In this document: piece by piece, positions 1-12,000 of the stretch
How positions within the stretch are numbered: position 1 is the stretch's first letter
How the letters are laid out: every line of letters starts with the position of its first letter
Source: Anisus vortex
Lineage: Eukaryota; Mollusca; Gastropoda; Planorbidae
Reading direction: 5' to 3'
Assembly: GCA_949126835.1 (NCBI GenBank)
Contig: OX421500.1
Coordinates: 22,495,667 to 22,559,666 of the forward strand
DNA: 64,000 nucleotides
Notes under the pieces: model-generated
Told to the model about the DNA's origin: nothing
Seen by the model: only the letters and a program-made list of their open reading frames with translations
Database searches by the model: none
Program-made: the position numbers and the translations under genes

Positions 1-57
1 CTTCATAGGCCTTCACGTTGACTGGGGCATCTGGAACATTGGAGAACTGACCAAGTG
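1..57 (-). CDS. Contactin exon: start of Ig2 (partial)
   Basis: The exon begins after CAATAG and reads SLGQFSNVPDAPVNVKAYE before leaving the window. The phrase LGxFSN...PVNV matches the junction between Ig1 and Ig2 in contactins. It continues to the left of the window. Confidence 0.8.
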
Positions 58-3000
58 CTATTGAACATTGAAAAAATTTAGTTTATAAAAAATGTCATAG
101 TTAAATTAGTTAACAAAAAAAAATTGTTCTCTTTCAATAGATTTTTCATACAACGTAACCACTCACTGGTCACAGTATAATTACGGATTATGTGGTCAAC
201 ACAATGCCAAGCATTTTTAAAGTAATTTACTAGATATCAGGTAGTAAAGGTTCGTTGGAGGATCGCTTGGGTCTATAACTAACAGAGTCTACATATTTAC
301 GTTATTATTAAATACAATATGGTTTGTGTGTCTAACACAATGCTACTGCCTTTTTCTTTGTCGCTGTAGATCTGACAGGAGCCTACGGCTAGTTCCGGAA
401 GAAAACAATCATCTCTTTTCACATTTCTATTCTTATACTTCTTTCTCATACAAAATACTAGGAAGCTAAATCTACAAGTGATTATGGTATCAAATGAAGG
501 GGGCACCGCACAATTTTCCAAACTATAATTTAATACAGCCTACAGCTTTATTCTGTAAATTGTGCAGCTGAACCAGTAATACAAACAGAAGATATATGCG
601 ATAATAAGAAGATCATTAAGGCCTCAACTAAAGATAATGAATAATTTTAACAAACATTTCTCAGCTGAGATTAAATTATTTATTTCGTTTGTATTTAACA
701 AGTTCAAATAAAAAAAAGGATGTTAAAAAAGAAGATTCAGACATAACTGTAGAATAAAATATTCAGTTTGTCATTCCAATGTAGACTTCAACTTGTGTAT
801 GGTTTTAGGTTTTGAGATTTTGATTAACAATTTTGCAATTGGAAATAGTAGAAAACTTTAAAAAATAAATACATGTAATAAACTAAGTGAACGTATACAC
901 ACACACAAAAAACAAATTTTTTTCTGTAATATATTGCATCTTATTATTGCTTAAATTTGTAATTACGTAGAGTCTGTATATGGAGACATCAACATATTGT
1001 CTTAGGGTCCCAGGACGCCCAATATATGCAAATATTAATAATAATAAACAGCAAAGCTATATCTTTTTTTTGTTTAATCTATAGTTGGGCAAATGTCCCT
1101 CGAGTTAAAGAATTAGTTTTCAATAATATAGTATTTGAAAGTAGCTAAATATTGAGTACATCTGTTTAACATAGCTTCAAAATGTACTCCTTTTCTCAAA
1201 AGTTAAAAAAAATGACAAGAAAACTTACAGCCAAATGACATCAAAACACCTTGAGAGATAATAGAACCAAATTTGTTTTCTGCTTCACATCTATAATTGC
1301 CACTGTCTAGGTAATCTGATGGATTCTGTTACACAATTATGGTTCATTTAAATACATATTCATATATTAAACATGTATCTTATATGTATATATCTAACTA
1401 TATAAGTGAATGTCAAATATATTCATTTAAGTGTATTCATCTTTTTGTGTGTATTAAACTGCCAACTTTTATTAACTTATTCAGAAATATTTTTTTTAAA
1501 TCACTTAGGTTGACATCTTACAGCAATTATGAGTTTCCCATTAGTAATTGTATATCTTTTATCCAACGTTGAACTCAGCATCGTCTCATACTTTTCCCCC
1601 TTCCACCAGGTATAGGTTGGCTGTGGGTTGCCCGAGACCACACATTCCAGCAAAACCTCTGGAGGGCTACCAACAATTACTATACTATGTGGCTGGAGGA
1701 TAAAATGGGGGCCTCGCTCGAGACTGTTGGAGTCAAACTTTTCAAGACCATAATCTGTGAAAGTAAACACGTATTTTTATAATGGCGATAATTGCAATGG
1801 TAAACATAGAGATAACATTCTCATCAGGTGGTGATAATTTAGATGTAGATGAATGTGGCATAAATATAGCAACATACACAATATAAGCCTTCCTTGCTAA
1901 TACACTGTTGTGTGTTTATATTATATCGTGTTTCCCTCCTATGTAACTAACTGCACCATTGCCAGGGCCCTAGTCCTGACCTCTAGTTGAACTCTGCTAC
2001 TGTTGCGTCAAGAATTGTTGTTTACTAGAGTGTACCTAGATCATTCTTTCACCGTCTGGAACATGTTAGAAAGAGATGTTGACAATTTTTGTGAGTTATT
2101 CTTAGCCTACTTTTATTCCAGAAATCTCTAACATGTATAGTATAAATATAGGAGATTCGCGTGATAGAGGGAAGTTTTTACATCGATGTAGTATTCTTGA
2201 GTCTTGGTTTAAGCATATGGTAAGCGCATCAGTGGCAGAGCTGTATTGTATCTTTTATGTACCTGTACGCATTATTACATTGTTGTTTTATTCTGTTGTA
2301 AGGATATTCATGAGTTGATTTTTCTTTTCTTTTTTTCTTTTGATATTAATTTGACTTAGTAAATAAATTGTTTTAAAATTGGTATCGTCTGAATGGTTGT
2401 TTTATTAAATAAATTATTTTAATTTTTATTAATTAAGTTAGCTACAAATAATTAATATTGTTTGTTATTTATTACAACCTCTTTAACGAGACCACTTAAT
2501 TTAAATTTAATACTACAGGAGGTCTGTAATAAAATTGGGGGCTCTTCCTACGGATATAAATATTATATAATATTTATTCATAGAAAAGAAATTTTAAAAT
2601 TTTCTTTTACTTTTCTTTAGACGATACCAAGTTTAATACATTGTAAGTGCTGACCAAAAACTTTTCTCTCTTAGTTGATTGTTTAAATTAAGGTTATACA
2701 TTAACATGGATTATCGGGCTTTCATTGCTAATCCATCTTTGCAAGAACTCGACCAATGCAGCAGAAAGGATCTGTTGGCTCTTTCTAAAGTTTTAGGACT
2801 CAAAATCAAATCTAGTGCTGTAAAACAAGTTATTAGAGATAGTATAGTCCTACATTTTGTCAACGAAGAATTTTTGCCAGAAGAGGCGTTATCCACAATT
2901 AATAGAGAAGGAAACGAAAACACACCCAATGTTGTAGATTTAGAAATACAGCTAAAAATTAAGCAGTTGGAAATTGAAGCACAAAAAGAAGCACACTTAG

Positions 3001-6000
3001 CACAAAAAGAAATAGAACGGATGAGATGTGAGAAAGAAATAGAATTAAAGAAATTAGAAATAAGCTCTAAAACTCCAACAGATCTTCCTACCACCAATCA
3101 GAATGTGGACCAAGCTAAATACTTAAAACTTATTCCACGTTTTGTGGGAAATGTGGATAATTATTTTGTTCAATTTGAACTTGTTGCCAAACATTTTGCT
3201 ATTCCTGAAACGCTGTGGTCCTCGCTGTTACAAACTGTTCTGACTGGTAGGGCTGCAGAGGTGTTCTGCTCACTCACTGGGGAACAACAAAGGGACTACC
3301 AAGTTGCTAAGCAACTAATTTTGAAATCTTTTGAACTTGTCCCTGAGGCTTATCGAAAACAGTTCCGTGAACTACGTAAACTGGATGGCCAGACCCATGT
3401 TGAGTTCTTACGAGAAAAGCAGAGAAGGCTAGATCGCTGGCTGACATCTAAAGAGATTGGTACTGACTATGCAAAGCTCAAGAACTTGATTCTGATGGAG
3501 GAGTTTAAGAATTGTGTCCGGCTGGACGTCCGAACACATATGGCAGACCATGGCGAAGATGATGTGTACAAGGCAGCAGTGTTGGCCGACGACTTCGTCA
3601 TCTCCCATCAGTTCGCAAAGTCCACAGCCGATGTTAGGCCGAAGCAGCCGAAACTGCCCGAAGAAACAAACAGCACTTCAATGAAAAACACTCATGAAAA
3701 GAAGGTGACACAACCAAAAGCCTCATGCACATACTGCAAGAAAGAAGGACATAAAGTGGAAGAATGCTATAAATTGAAAAGGAAAAACGAAAAGGCTTCT
3801 CCGAAACCTACTTTACAACAGAAGAATACAAAAGAACAATTTTTACACACTCAAGCTAATGATACTAAGCCTGCCACACCAAGCTCTACTGACTCTACTA
3901 CATCGTCAACATACTCATCAAAGAGTTCTTCTACATCGTCAAGATGTTCTACACTTTCATCAAAGTGTTCTACTACATCGTCAAGATGTCCTCAATACTC
4001 GTCAAAGAGTTCTAATACATCGTCAAGATGTCCTCAATACACAACAAAGTGTTCTACTACATCGTCAAGATGTTCTCCACACTCATCCGAGTGTTCCACT
4101 ACATCGTCAAGATGTCCTCAATACACATCAAAGTGTTCTACTACATCATCAAGATGTTATCACGACTCCAAAGAGAGTTTATCAACTACATCATCAAGAT
4201 GTTCTCATGACTCCGAATCGAGTTTATCAACTACATCACCCAGATGTTCACAAGACTACAACACAAGTTTGTCAACTACATCACCCAGATGTTCTCAAGA
4301 CTCCATCGAGAGTTCTAACCAAGTCCAGATGTCTACATCAGTCACCCCTGATGTTTTAGAGGAGTTCAAGCCTTTCATTTCCGAAGGATTTATATCACTA
4401 CCAGATGATCATACCAGTGTGCGACCTGTAACAATTTTGAGAGACACAGGTGCCTCGCAATCGCTACTGCTTGAAGGCATTCTTCCCTTATCAAACGCAA
4501 CTGCAACGGGGAAAAGCATACTCTTAAGAGGCGTAGAACTGGGTTGCCTAGATGTACCTCTCCATCTCATTGATCTCAAGTCAGATCTTGTTTCTGGACC
4601 TGTGGTTGTAGGTGTCCGACCAACATTACCATTGGAAGGCATCTCGTTGTTGCTAGGCAATGACTTAGCTGGTGGGAAGGTTATCGCCGAACCCATTGTC
4701 ACTCATGAACCTCAACTATCTGCACCTGAAGAAGAAGATGATCCAGAATTATATCCAGCATGTGCGGTAACTAGAGCCATGAGTTCACAAATCTCCAAAG
4801 AAAGGAGTACCTCCCAAAATAAATCAAACATTGAAGTGGACCTTGAGACCACATTCTTCTCCAAACTCGACGAAGATCCGATATCAATCTCAGAAAAGCC
4901 GGTATCAACTCGAGAACAGTTGATCGAGGAACAGAAAAGGGATCCTGAGTTAGACAAACTCCGAGAAAACGCTTTGTCACCACAAGAAGCTGAAGAAGTA
5001 CCTATATGTTACTACGTCAAAGATGATGTACTTCTAAGAAAGTTTCGACCACCAGACGCATCTGCAGATGAAGACTGGAGAGTTGTCCATCAAATTGTTG
5101 TGCCTGAGAAATATCGTGCTGACATTCTGAATATGGCATACGATTCTCCACTGTCGGGTCATCTAGGCGTCAACAAGATGTATCAGAAGATAACAAGTCA
5201 CTTCTTTTGGCCTGGATTATAGAAGCACGTCATTGAATACTGCAGATCGTGTCACCCTTGTCAAATGGTTGGCAAGCCAAATCAAACGATTCCTGTAGCT
5301 CCTCTCAAGCCGATTCCAGCATTCGAAGAACCTTTCAGACGAGTAATCATTGACTGCGTTGGACCTCTTCCAAAAACTAAAGCAGGTCATCAATACCTAC
5401 TAACCATTATGTGTGATTCGACAAGATTTCCGGAGGCAGTTCCTTTGAGAAACATTAAAGCTCCTAACGTTGTCAGGGCACTCACAAAATTCTTCACTCT
5501 ATTTGGTCTACCTAAGTCCATACAGTCGGATCAAGGATCTAATTTCAAAGCCACTGTTTTCAAACAAGTAATGGACCAATTGGGCATTAAACACTGCATG
5601 TCAAGTGCATATCATCCTGAGTCGCAGGGAGCCCTTGAACGCTTCCATCAGACCCTGAAGAACATGATAAGAACCTATTGCCATGAACATGAGAAGGACT
5701 GGGATGAAGGAATACACCTGCTACTGTTTGCAGCCCGTGAAGCCGTCCAGGAGTCTTTAGGCTTCAGTCCGTTTGAATTGGTGTTTGGCCATACGGTTCG
5801 CGGTCCTTTAAAATATCTCAAAGAAATGTGGATGTCTCCGACACCCACTGAGGGACTTTTAGACCATGTCTTAAAAAATAAAAGTAGACTTTATGATGCC
5901 TGTAATTTAGCCAAAACAAATTTAAAGGAAAGCCAGTCTAAAATGAAAAACTGGTATGATAAAAAGGCCAGATTTAGATTGTTTGCCCCAGGGGACAAGG

Positions 6001-9000
6001 TTTTGGTATTTTTACCTTTACCTGGTCAACCATTACAAGCTAGATACTTTGGTCCATATGAGATAGAATCAAAAGTCAATGATTTAAATTATATTATTAA
6101 AACTCCAGACAGGAGAAAGAAAAGGCAACTTTGCCATGTAAATAAGTTAAAGAAGTCAAAGAAGTATGTCAGTAGAAATTAAGAAACAGATAGCAAGAAT
6201 GTATCTGACCAGGTACAGTGTAATTTAAATGTAACCCCTGTTGTTCCTCCTGATATTGTAAAGGAGAAATTTGGTCAGTACAAATTGCCAAATTCTTTTA
6301 TACTTAAAAATTTGGATCAAAAGCTGTCACATCTGCCACTGAAAGAGAAGATTGTAATTGAAAATGTAATTAAGGATTTTTGTAATATATTTCCTGATGT
6401 GCCAAATAAGACTAATTTAATTGTACATGATGTTGATGTTGGTGATGCAACTCCGGACAAGCAACACCCATATAGAGTTAATCCTGAAAAGTTAGAAGTT
6501 CTTAGATCTGAAATAAAGTATATGCTTGATAATGACATTATTGAACCAAGCTCAAGCAATTGGAGCTCACCTTGTGTTTTGATCCCTAAACCAGACAAAA
6601 CATTTAGATTCTGTACAGATTATAGGAAAGTAAATACTTTTACAAAATCTGATTCCTTTCCAATTCCTAGAATTGATGATCTTATTGATCGTATTGGTGA
6701 TGCCGCCTACATTACCAAGATTGATTTATTATCAGGATATTGGCAGGTACCTCTATCAGACCGTGCCAAAGAAATATCAGCATTTGTTACACCAGATGGG
6801 TTGTATCAATATAAGGTTATGCCTTTTGGGATGAAAAATGCCCCTGCTACTTTTCAAAGAATGATTAATAACCTCATTGCTGACCAGGAGAATTGCAATG
6901 CCTACATTGATGATGTAATTATTTACAGCAAAGATTTTTTACATCATGTTAAGCAGTTAAGATCTCTTTTTGAAAAATTGTCAAAAGCCAATTTAACTGT
7001 TAATTTGAATAAGAGTGAATTTTGTCATGCTCATGTAGAATATTTGGGTCATCTTGTGGGACAGGATCATATAAAACCTGTTACTGCTAAAGTTGAAGCT
7101 ATTAAAGCACTCCCTACTCCCACTGATAGAAAACAACTCAGAAGATTTTTGGGAATGGCTGGTTATTATAGAAAGTTTTGCCAAAACGTTTCCATAATTG
7201 CCAATCCTTTAACAAATCTGTTGAAAAAGAATGTTAAATTTCTATGGACAGATTCTTGTCAAAAGGCCTTTGAACAACTTAAAGTTGTCTTATCTCAATC
7301 TCCCATTCTATTGGCTCCTAATTTTTAAAAACAATTTAAATTAGCAGTAGATGCCAGTGACATTGGGATAGGTGCTGTTCTTTTTCAGGAAGACAATCTT
7401 CATATAGACCATCCAATATGTTTCTTTTCTAAGAAGTTTAATACTCATCAAAGAAATTACTCTACTGTAGAAAAAGAATGTTTAGGACTTATCCTATCCC
7501 TTCAACAATTTGAATTCTATGTTAAGGGCTCATTATACCTGTACTGGTTTTCACAGACCATAATCCTTTAACATTTTTACACAAAATGAGTTGTAAAAAT
7601 CAACGATTGTTAAGATGGAGTTTATTTTTACAGGAATATAATCTAAATATTCAACATATCAAAGGCATTGATAATGTTATTGCTGACACATTATCCCGCT
7701 GTTAAAAAAAAAAATTAGTATTATTATGTTTATTATTGTACATCCGGTAACATCCTGTTTAATGTACTACTACAGTATATTTAGTATATCTTATACATTT
7801 TTAATTAAGCTGTAAAAAGATTTACATTTCTTACTAAATGTAAACTTTTTATTTTTAGGAGGGAGGTGTTGTGTGTTTATATTATATCTTGTTTCCCCCC
7901 TATGTAACTAACTGCACCATTGCCAGGGCCCTAGTCCTGACCTCTAGTTGAACTCTGCTACTGTTGCGTCAAGAATTGTTGTTTACTAGAGTGTACCTAT
8001 ATCATTCTTTCACCGTCTGGAACATGTTAGAAAGAGATGTTGACAATTTTTGTGAGTTATTCTTAGCCTACTTTTATTCCAGAAATCTCTAACATGTATA
8101 GTATAAATATAGGAGATTCGCGTGATAGAGGGAAGTTTTTACATCGATGTAGTATTCTTGAGTCTTGGTTTAAGCATATTGTAAGCGCATCAGTGGCAGA
8201 GCTGTATTGTATCTTTTATGTACCTGTACGCATTATTACATTGTTGTTTTATTCTGTTGTAAGGATATTCGTGAGTTGATTTTTCTTTTCTTTTTTTCTT
8301 TTGATATTAATTTGACTTAGTAAATAAATTGTTTTAAAATTGGTATCGTCTGAAGGGTTGTTTTATTAAATAAATTATTTTAATTTTTATTAATTAAGTT
8401 AGCTACAAATAATTAATATTGTTTGTTATTTATTACAACCTCTTTAACGAGACCACTTAATTTAAATTTAATACTACAGGAGGTCTGTAATAACACCTTC
8501 GGCTCTACCAGTGTTTCCCGAAATGCCGGGTCACGAACCGGTACCAGGCCGTGAAAACCAAATTACAGGGTGTCAAAAAATAAGTAAACAAGTGTGTGGA
8601 AAAATATCTTTAATATGTTAGTTAAGTCAATAAAAGGATGAGTTAGTCACTAATCAGAAGCATAAAAATAACCGGATAAAGAATGACAAAAGTTTACGAA
8701 ACTGTTGGGACTACATATTATAAGTACCAATACACACGTCAACATTCAAAACAACATCCGCTGCTATTCAATATAAAAAGACACTTACCAAAACTTCTGT
8801 AGTCGTGGACTATTCTATAAGCTTCACTCTGTGGCACTTCACATATATAAGGAAGTGTCTCTGATGAGTCAGCGAGACTCCACCTGTAGCCACTGTCTGG
8901 ATAGAGTCCATATGAAAGTATTACATACTGTTAAATGTATAAGTAAACATGAACTTCATATATCAACACCCAAAGGTAACACATATATAGACTAATAGTT

Positions 9001-12000
9001 GCCAGGAAACATTGCATATCAATATTGTTATGAAAATATATATATATATAATAATATAATATATATAGTTATTTCTTTCACTAGAAGCCTGTGAAACTTT
9101 ATAAAATTCCATGGCTTCCCAGTCATAAAGTTAATCATCTTCAAATAATCATTAAATACCATAAAAGCACATTACCGAAATATCTGTAGACTACTATTCC
9201 AGTGGATTTATTAAAGTCTCGTCCCTCCTGCCAGAACATTTCATTTCCCGATATCTCATTTCCAGTTCCTTTCCACACAAAGTTTGAGCCTGTGTTAGTT
9301 ATAGTCTCACTAATGCCACTTGTGTACCAGGCTCGTCTAATGATAAATGAGGACGAATAACGCAAACATTAGAACCCTTCATTAAAAAACGAATCCATCA
9401 GAAGATTCAAACAGATTTAGTGAGTTATTGTTTCACCAATTGAAATACTTACAAATATTTATCGTTGACTTGAATCCATTTTGAAATATAATCGTGTTCT
9501 AATCTACTTTCAACACTTAGAAGACCCGCGCCAAATTCCTAAGATACAAGTACATTACATTTTAATTCCTTTATTTGACATATCAATAAACTTTATTCAA
9601 CATCAGCTAGTTCATATTTATTATAAATAGAAACTATCGCAAGGCAATTCTAATGATTCAGTTATGAACTGATATATTTATAAATCTTTTAAATGGATAA
9701 AATTGTTTAAAATGACAGAAAAGAGTCAAGCCAGACAGGAAGTTGGCTACTTACTGCACAATGGACCATGGCGTCGGCATAACTTTTTGTAATGTCTCCG
9801 TAAAACTGATAACAGCTGCTCCCATGTGTGTACCAGTAAGCTGGACATTCTAGTGAATACAATCACACATTACGTTTTATTGTTATTCATCCCAATTGTC
9901 TATGTAATCATTAGTTTAACCAAAATTCAACTTATTTTACAGGACTTTATTTCAATAGGCCTATATATATATGAAGACTCCACTGAAATAACGCACGTAG
10001 TTAAGTTTTCTAAAATTTTGAGTTATGACACCTGTGTTATTCGTCATATGTCTCATTACATTGTGACCAACTCTCATGATCTAAATCGATCAAGTAACGG
10101 AGATATTAGACAAAGAAAAAAAAATATTCTTTGATAAAAAGATGTGTAGTCCATTGTTTACTTTGATAAAACGTGCATAGTGCTCATTGTTTTTTGTCAC
10201 GTGACACAAATTGGCTAACCATCTTTTTTCGTTGCTTCGCGTTGTTTATAATTATCATAACATATCATAGCCGACTCGTAATTTTATCGATAGGTTAAAT
10301 ATGATATTTAAAAAATACACAAATTCTAATTATTTGAAAGAAAACATGTATAACTCGTGTCAAAAAAAATGTAGGATTTATTGAAGCAATATGAATGTTT
10401 TTGGTGTTAACAATAGAAAAAAAGAGCCTAGGCTAGTGGCTATAACTATAAGCTTCATTCATGGATTATGGTTGAAGTTGAATCTTTCGATGACTTATAA
10501 TAATCATTAAAAATAAATAAGGACATCATACCTACAGTTAAACGCTTGGTGAATGTAAAAACTGTTAAAAGTCAATAATTGATATTAAAAGACACACTTA
10601 CATATCCCTAAGCCTAATGATTATGACTAGGCCTACACTGTTTTAGTTCTCCGATAGCATAGGCCTAGGCAAGGCTTATGCTATAACAGTCTTTAATAGA
10701 GCCTACGGAAGAAAGCATTGAAGCTTTCTTTAAAACATTTTATGACAGTGTTTGGAACAACCTAACAATCAAAACTTACTTAACAGGCTAGTTACAATCA
10801 TTATAGATAACTAACACTGTTTTAAATATTCATAAGTAAGTTGCATTTGCTGTTCCATTATAATGTAGGGTAGGACTAGACTAGATCTTATTAAGCCTTC
10901 AATTATTTTAGTAACATATGCCTATAGAATCTACTTTTATCATTATTCATTTTGATTTTATATTTTCTTATTTCTAAATGTTAAGCCAATAATGAGGGTA
11001 TGTGCGGGTGAAGGGTGGGATGGGTAGAATTACCCAAATGTTTAGAGTGAGAAATATTAGCATGTAGGCCTACAATATATTTCTTCATAATTATATTTTT
11101 CTCTGTATACATCTGGTTTATTTTCTTTAATTTCTGATATTATTAGTATATAAAACTGCCAAAAAAATATATAATTTTTACAAACGTTTTTTAAAGGGCT
11201 GCAATGTTTTAAAGCAATGTCACATAAAGAAGAAAGGTTGCAAATTTATGTCAAATCAGCAAAAATTTAAAAGTGTAAAAAGAAGATTTTAACAACAAGC
11301 TTTCTACTTTTTTACATTTTAAAATACTAAAGCAAAGTATTAACAATAATCTTAAAACTTATTTGGTAAATTTTTATTGTTATTTGACAAAAAAAAAAAT
11401 ACAATTTCTTAATACTTTGAACGAACGCATGTAGTCCGATTTAGGGTGTGTTCCGAAATTTGACCATAAAATTTTTATTTGTGCATAAAAATAATTGATT
11501 TTATGTTTTCTTATTAAAAAACGAATGGCCTTTTAGTAAATATAAATTTAAAAAAAATATTTGTATAAGTATTTATTTGGTAAGTCTTCCAAGTTAAAAA
11601 TTCAATTTTCTCAAAAGTGAAAATCTGTGACTACGTGCGTTCTTTCAGTGGAGTCTTCATATATAAAAAGACATCGACCTTTTTTAATAGAGAAATATAA
11701 TAAACAAAAGTGGACAACAGTTTTATAAACCAAACCAAGTCTAGTCCATTTTAAGAAAGTGTTTAGCATCATCAACTTCATCCAGCAGCCATTTTCAAAA
11801 TAATAAGGCCTAGTACATAATGTTGAACGTGGCGTGTAATATACAATTATAAAGTTAAGCGGACAATTCATTTAATAGAGAATTAGAGCATTTTAAAGAA
11901 AGACATAGAATAGTGGCAATTTAAAAAAATACCCCGAGCAAAATGAATACAGCTCATTATTATAGATTAGACTTTCTTGGCTGATACTGCCGACACACTT

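Larger units (their letters stand above)
1906..8492 (+). mobile_element. Complete Gmr1-type Ty3/Gypsy LTR retrotransposon
   Basis: A 6587-bp element flanked by the 4-bp direct repeat ACAC (1902-1905 and 8493-8496). It has two 626-bp LTRs, a primer-binding site, a polypurine tract, and coding regions for gag, protease, integrase, reverse transcriptase and RNase H in that order. Integrase before RT is the Ty1/copia order, but the RT (YIDD box, FRFCTDYRKVN, PFGMKNAPATFQRM) is clearly of the Gypsy type. That combination defines the Gmr1-like group of Gypsy elements. The LTRs differ at about 6 of 626 positions (about 1%), so the insertion is recent. Three in-frame stops and a one-base shift in pol suggest this copy cannot make all its proteins as one polyprotein. 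It sits antisense within a contactin intron. Confidence 0.92.

Noticed and set aside
1906..8492. Assignment of the retrotransposon to Ty1/copia because integrase precedes RT
   Set aside because: RT, RNase H and integrase motifs are of the Ty3/Gypsy type, and the gag is SCAN-like. The order fits the Gmr1 group.
8510..8560. CAGTGTTTCCC and nearby inverted words as a hAT element next to the 3' LTR
   Set aside because: No opposite end or target duplication was found; too short to support.
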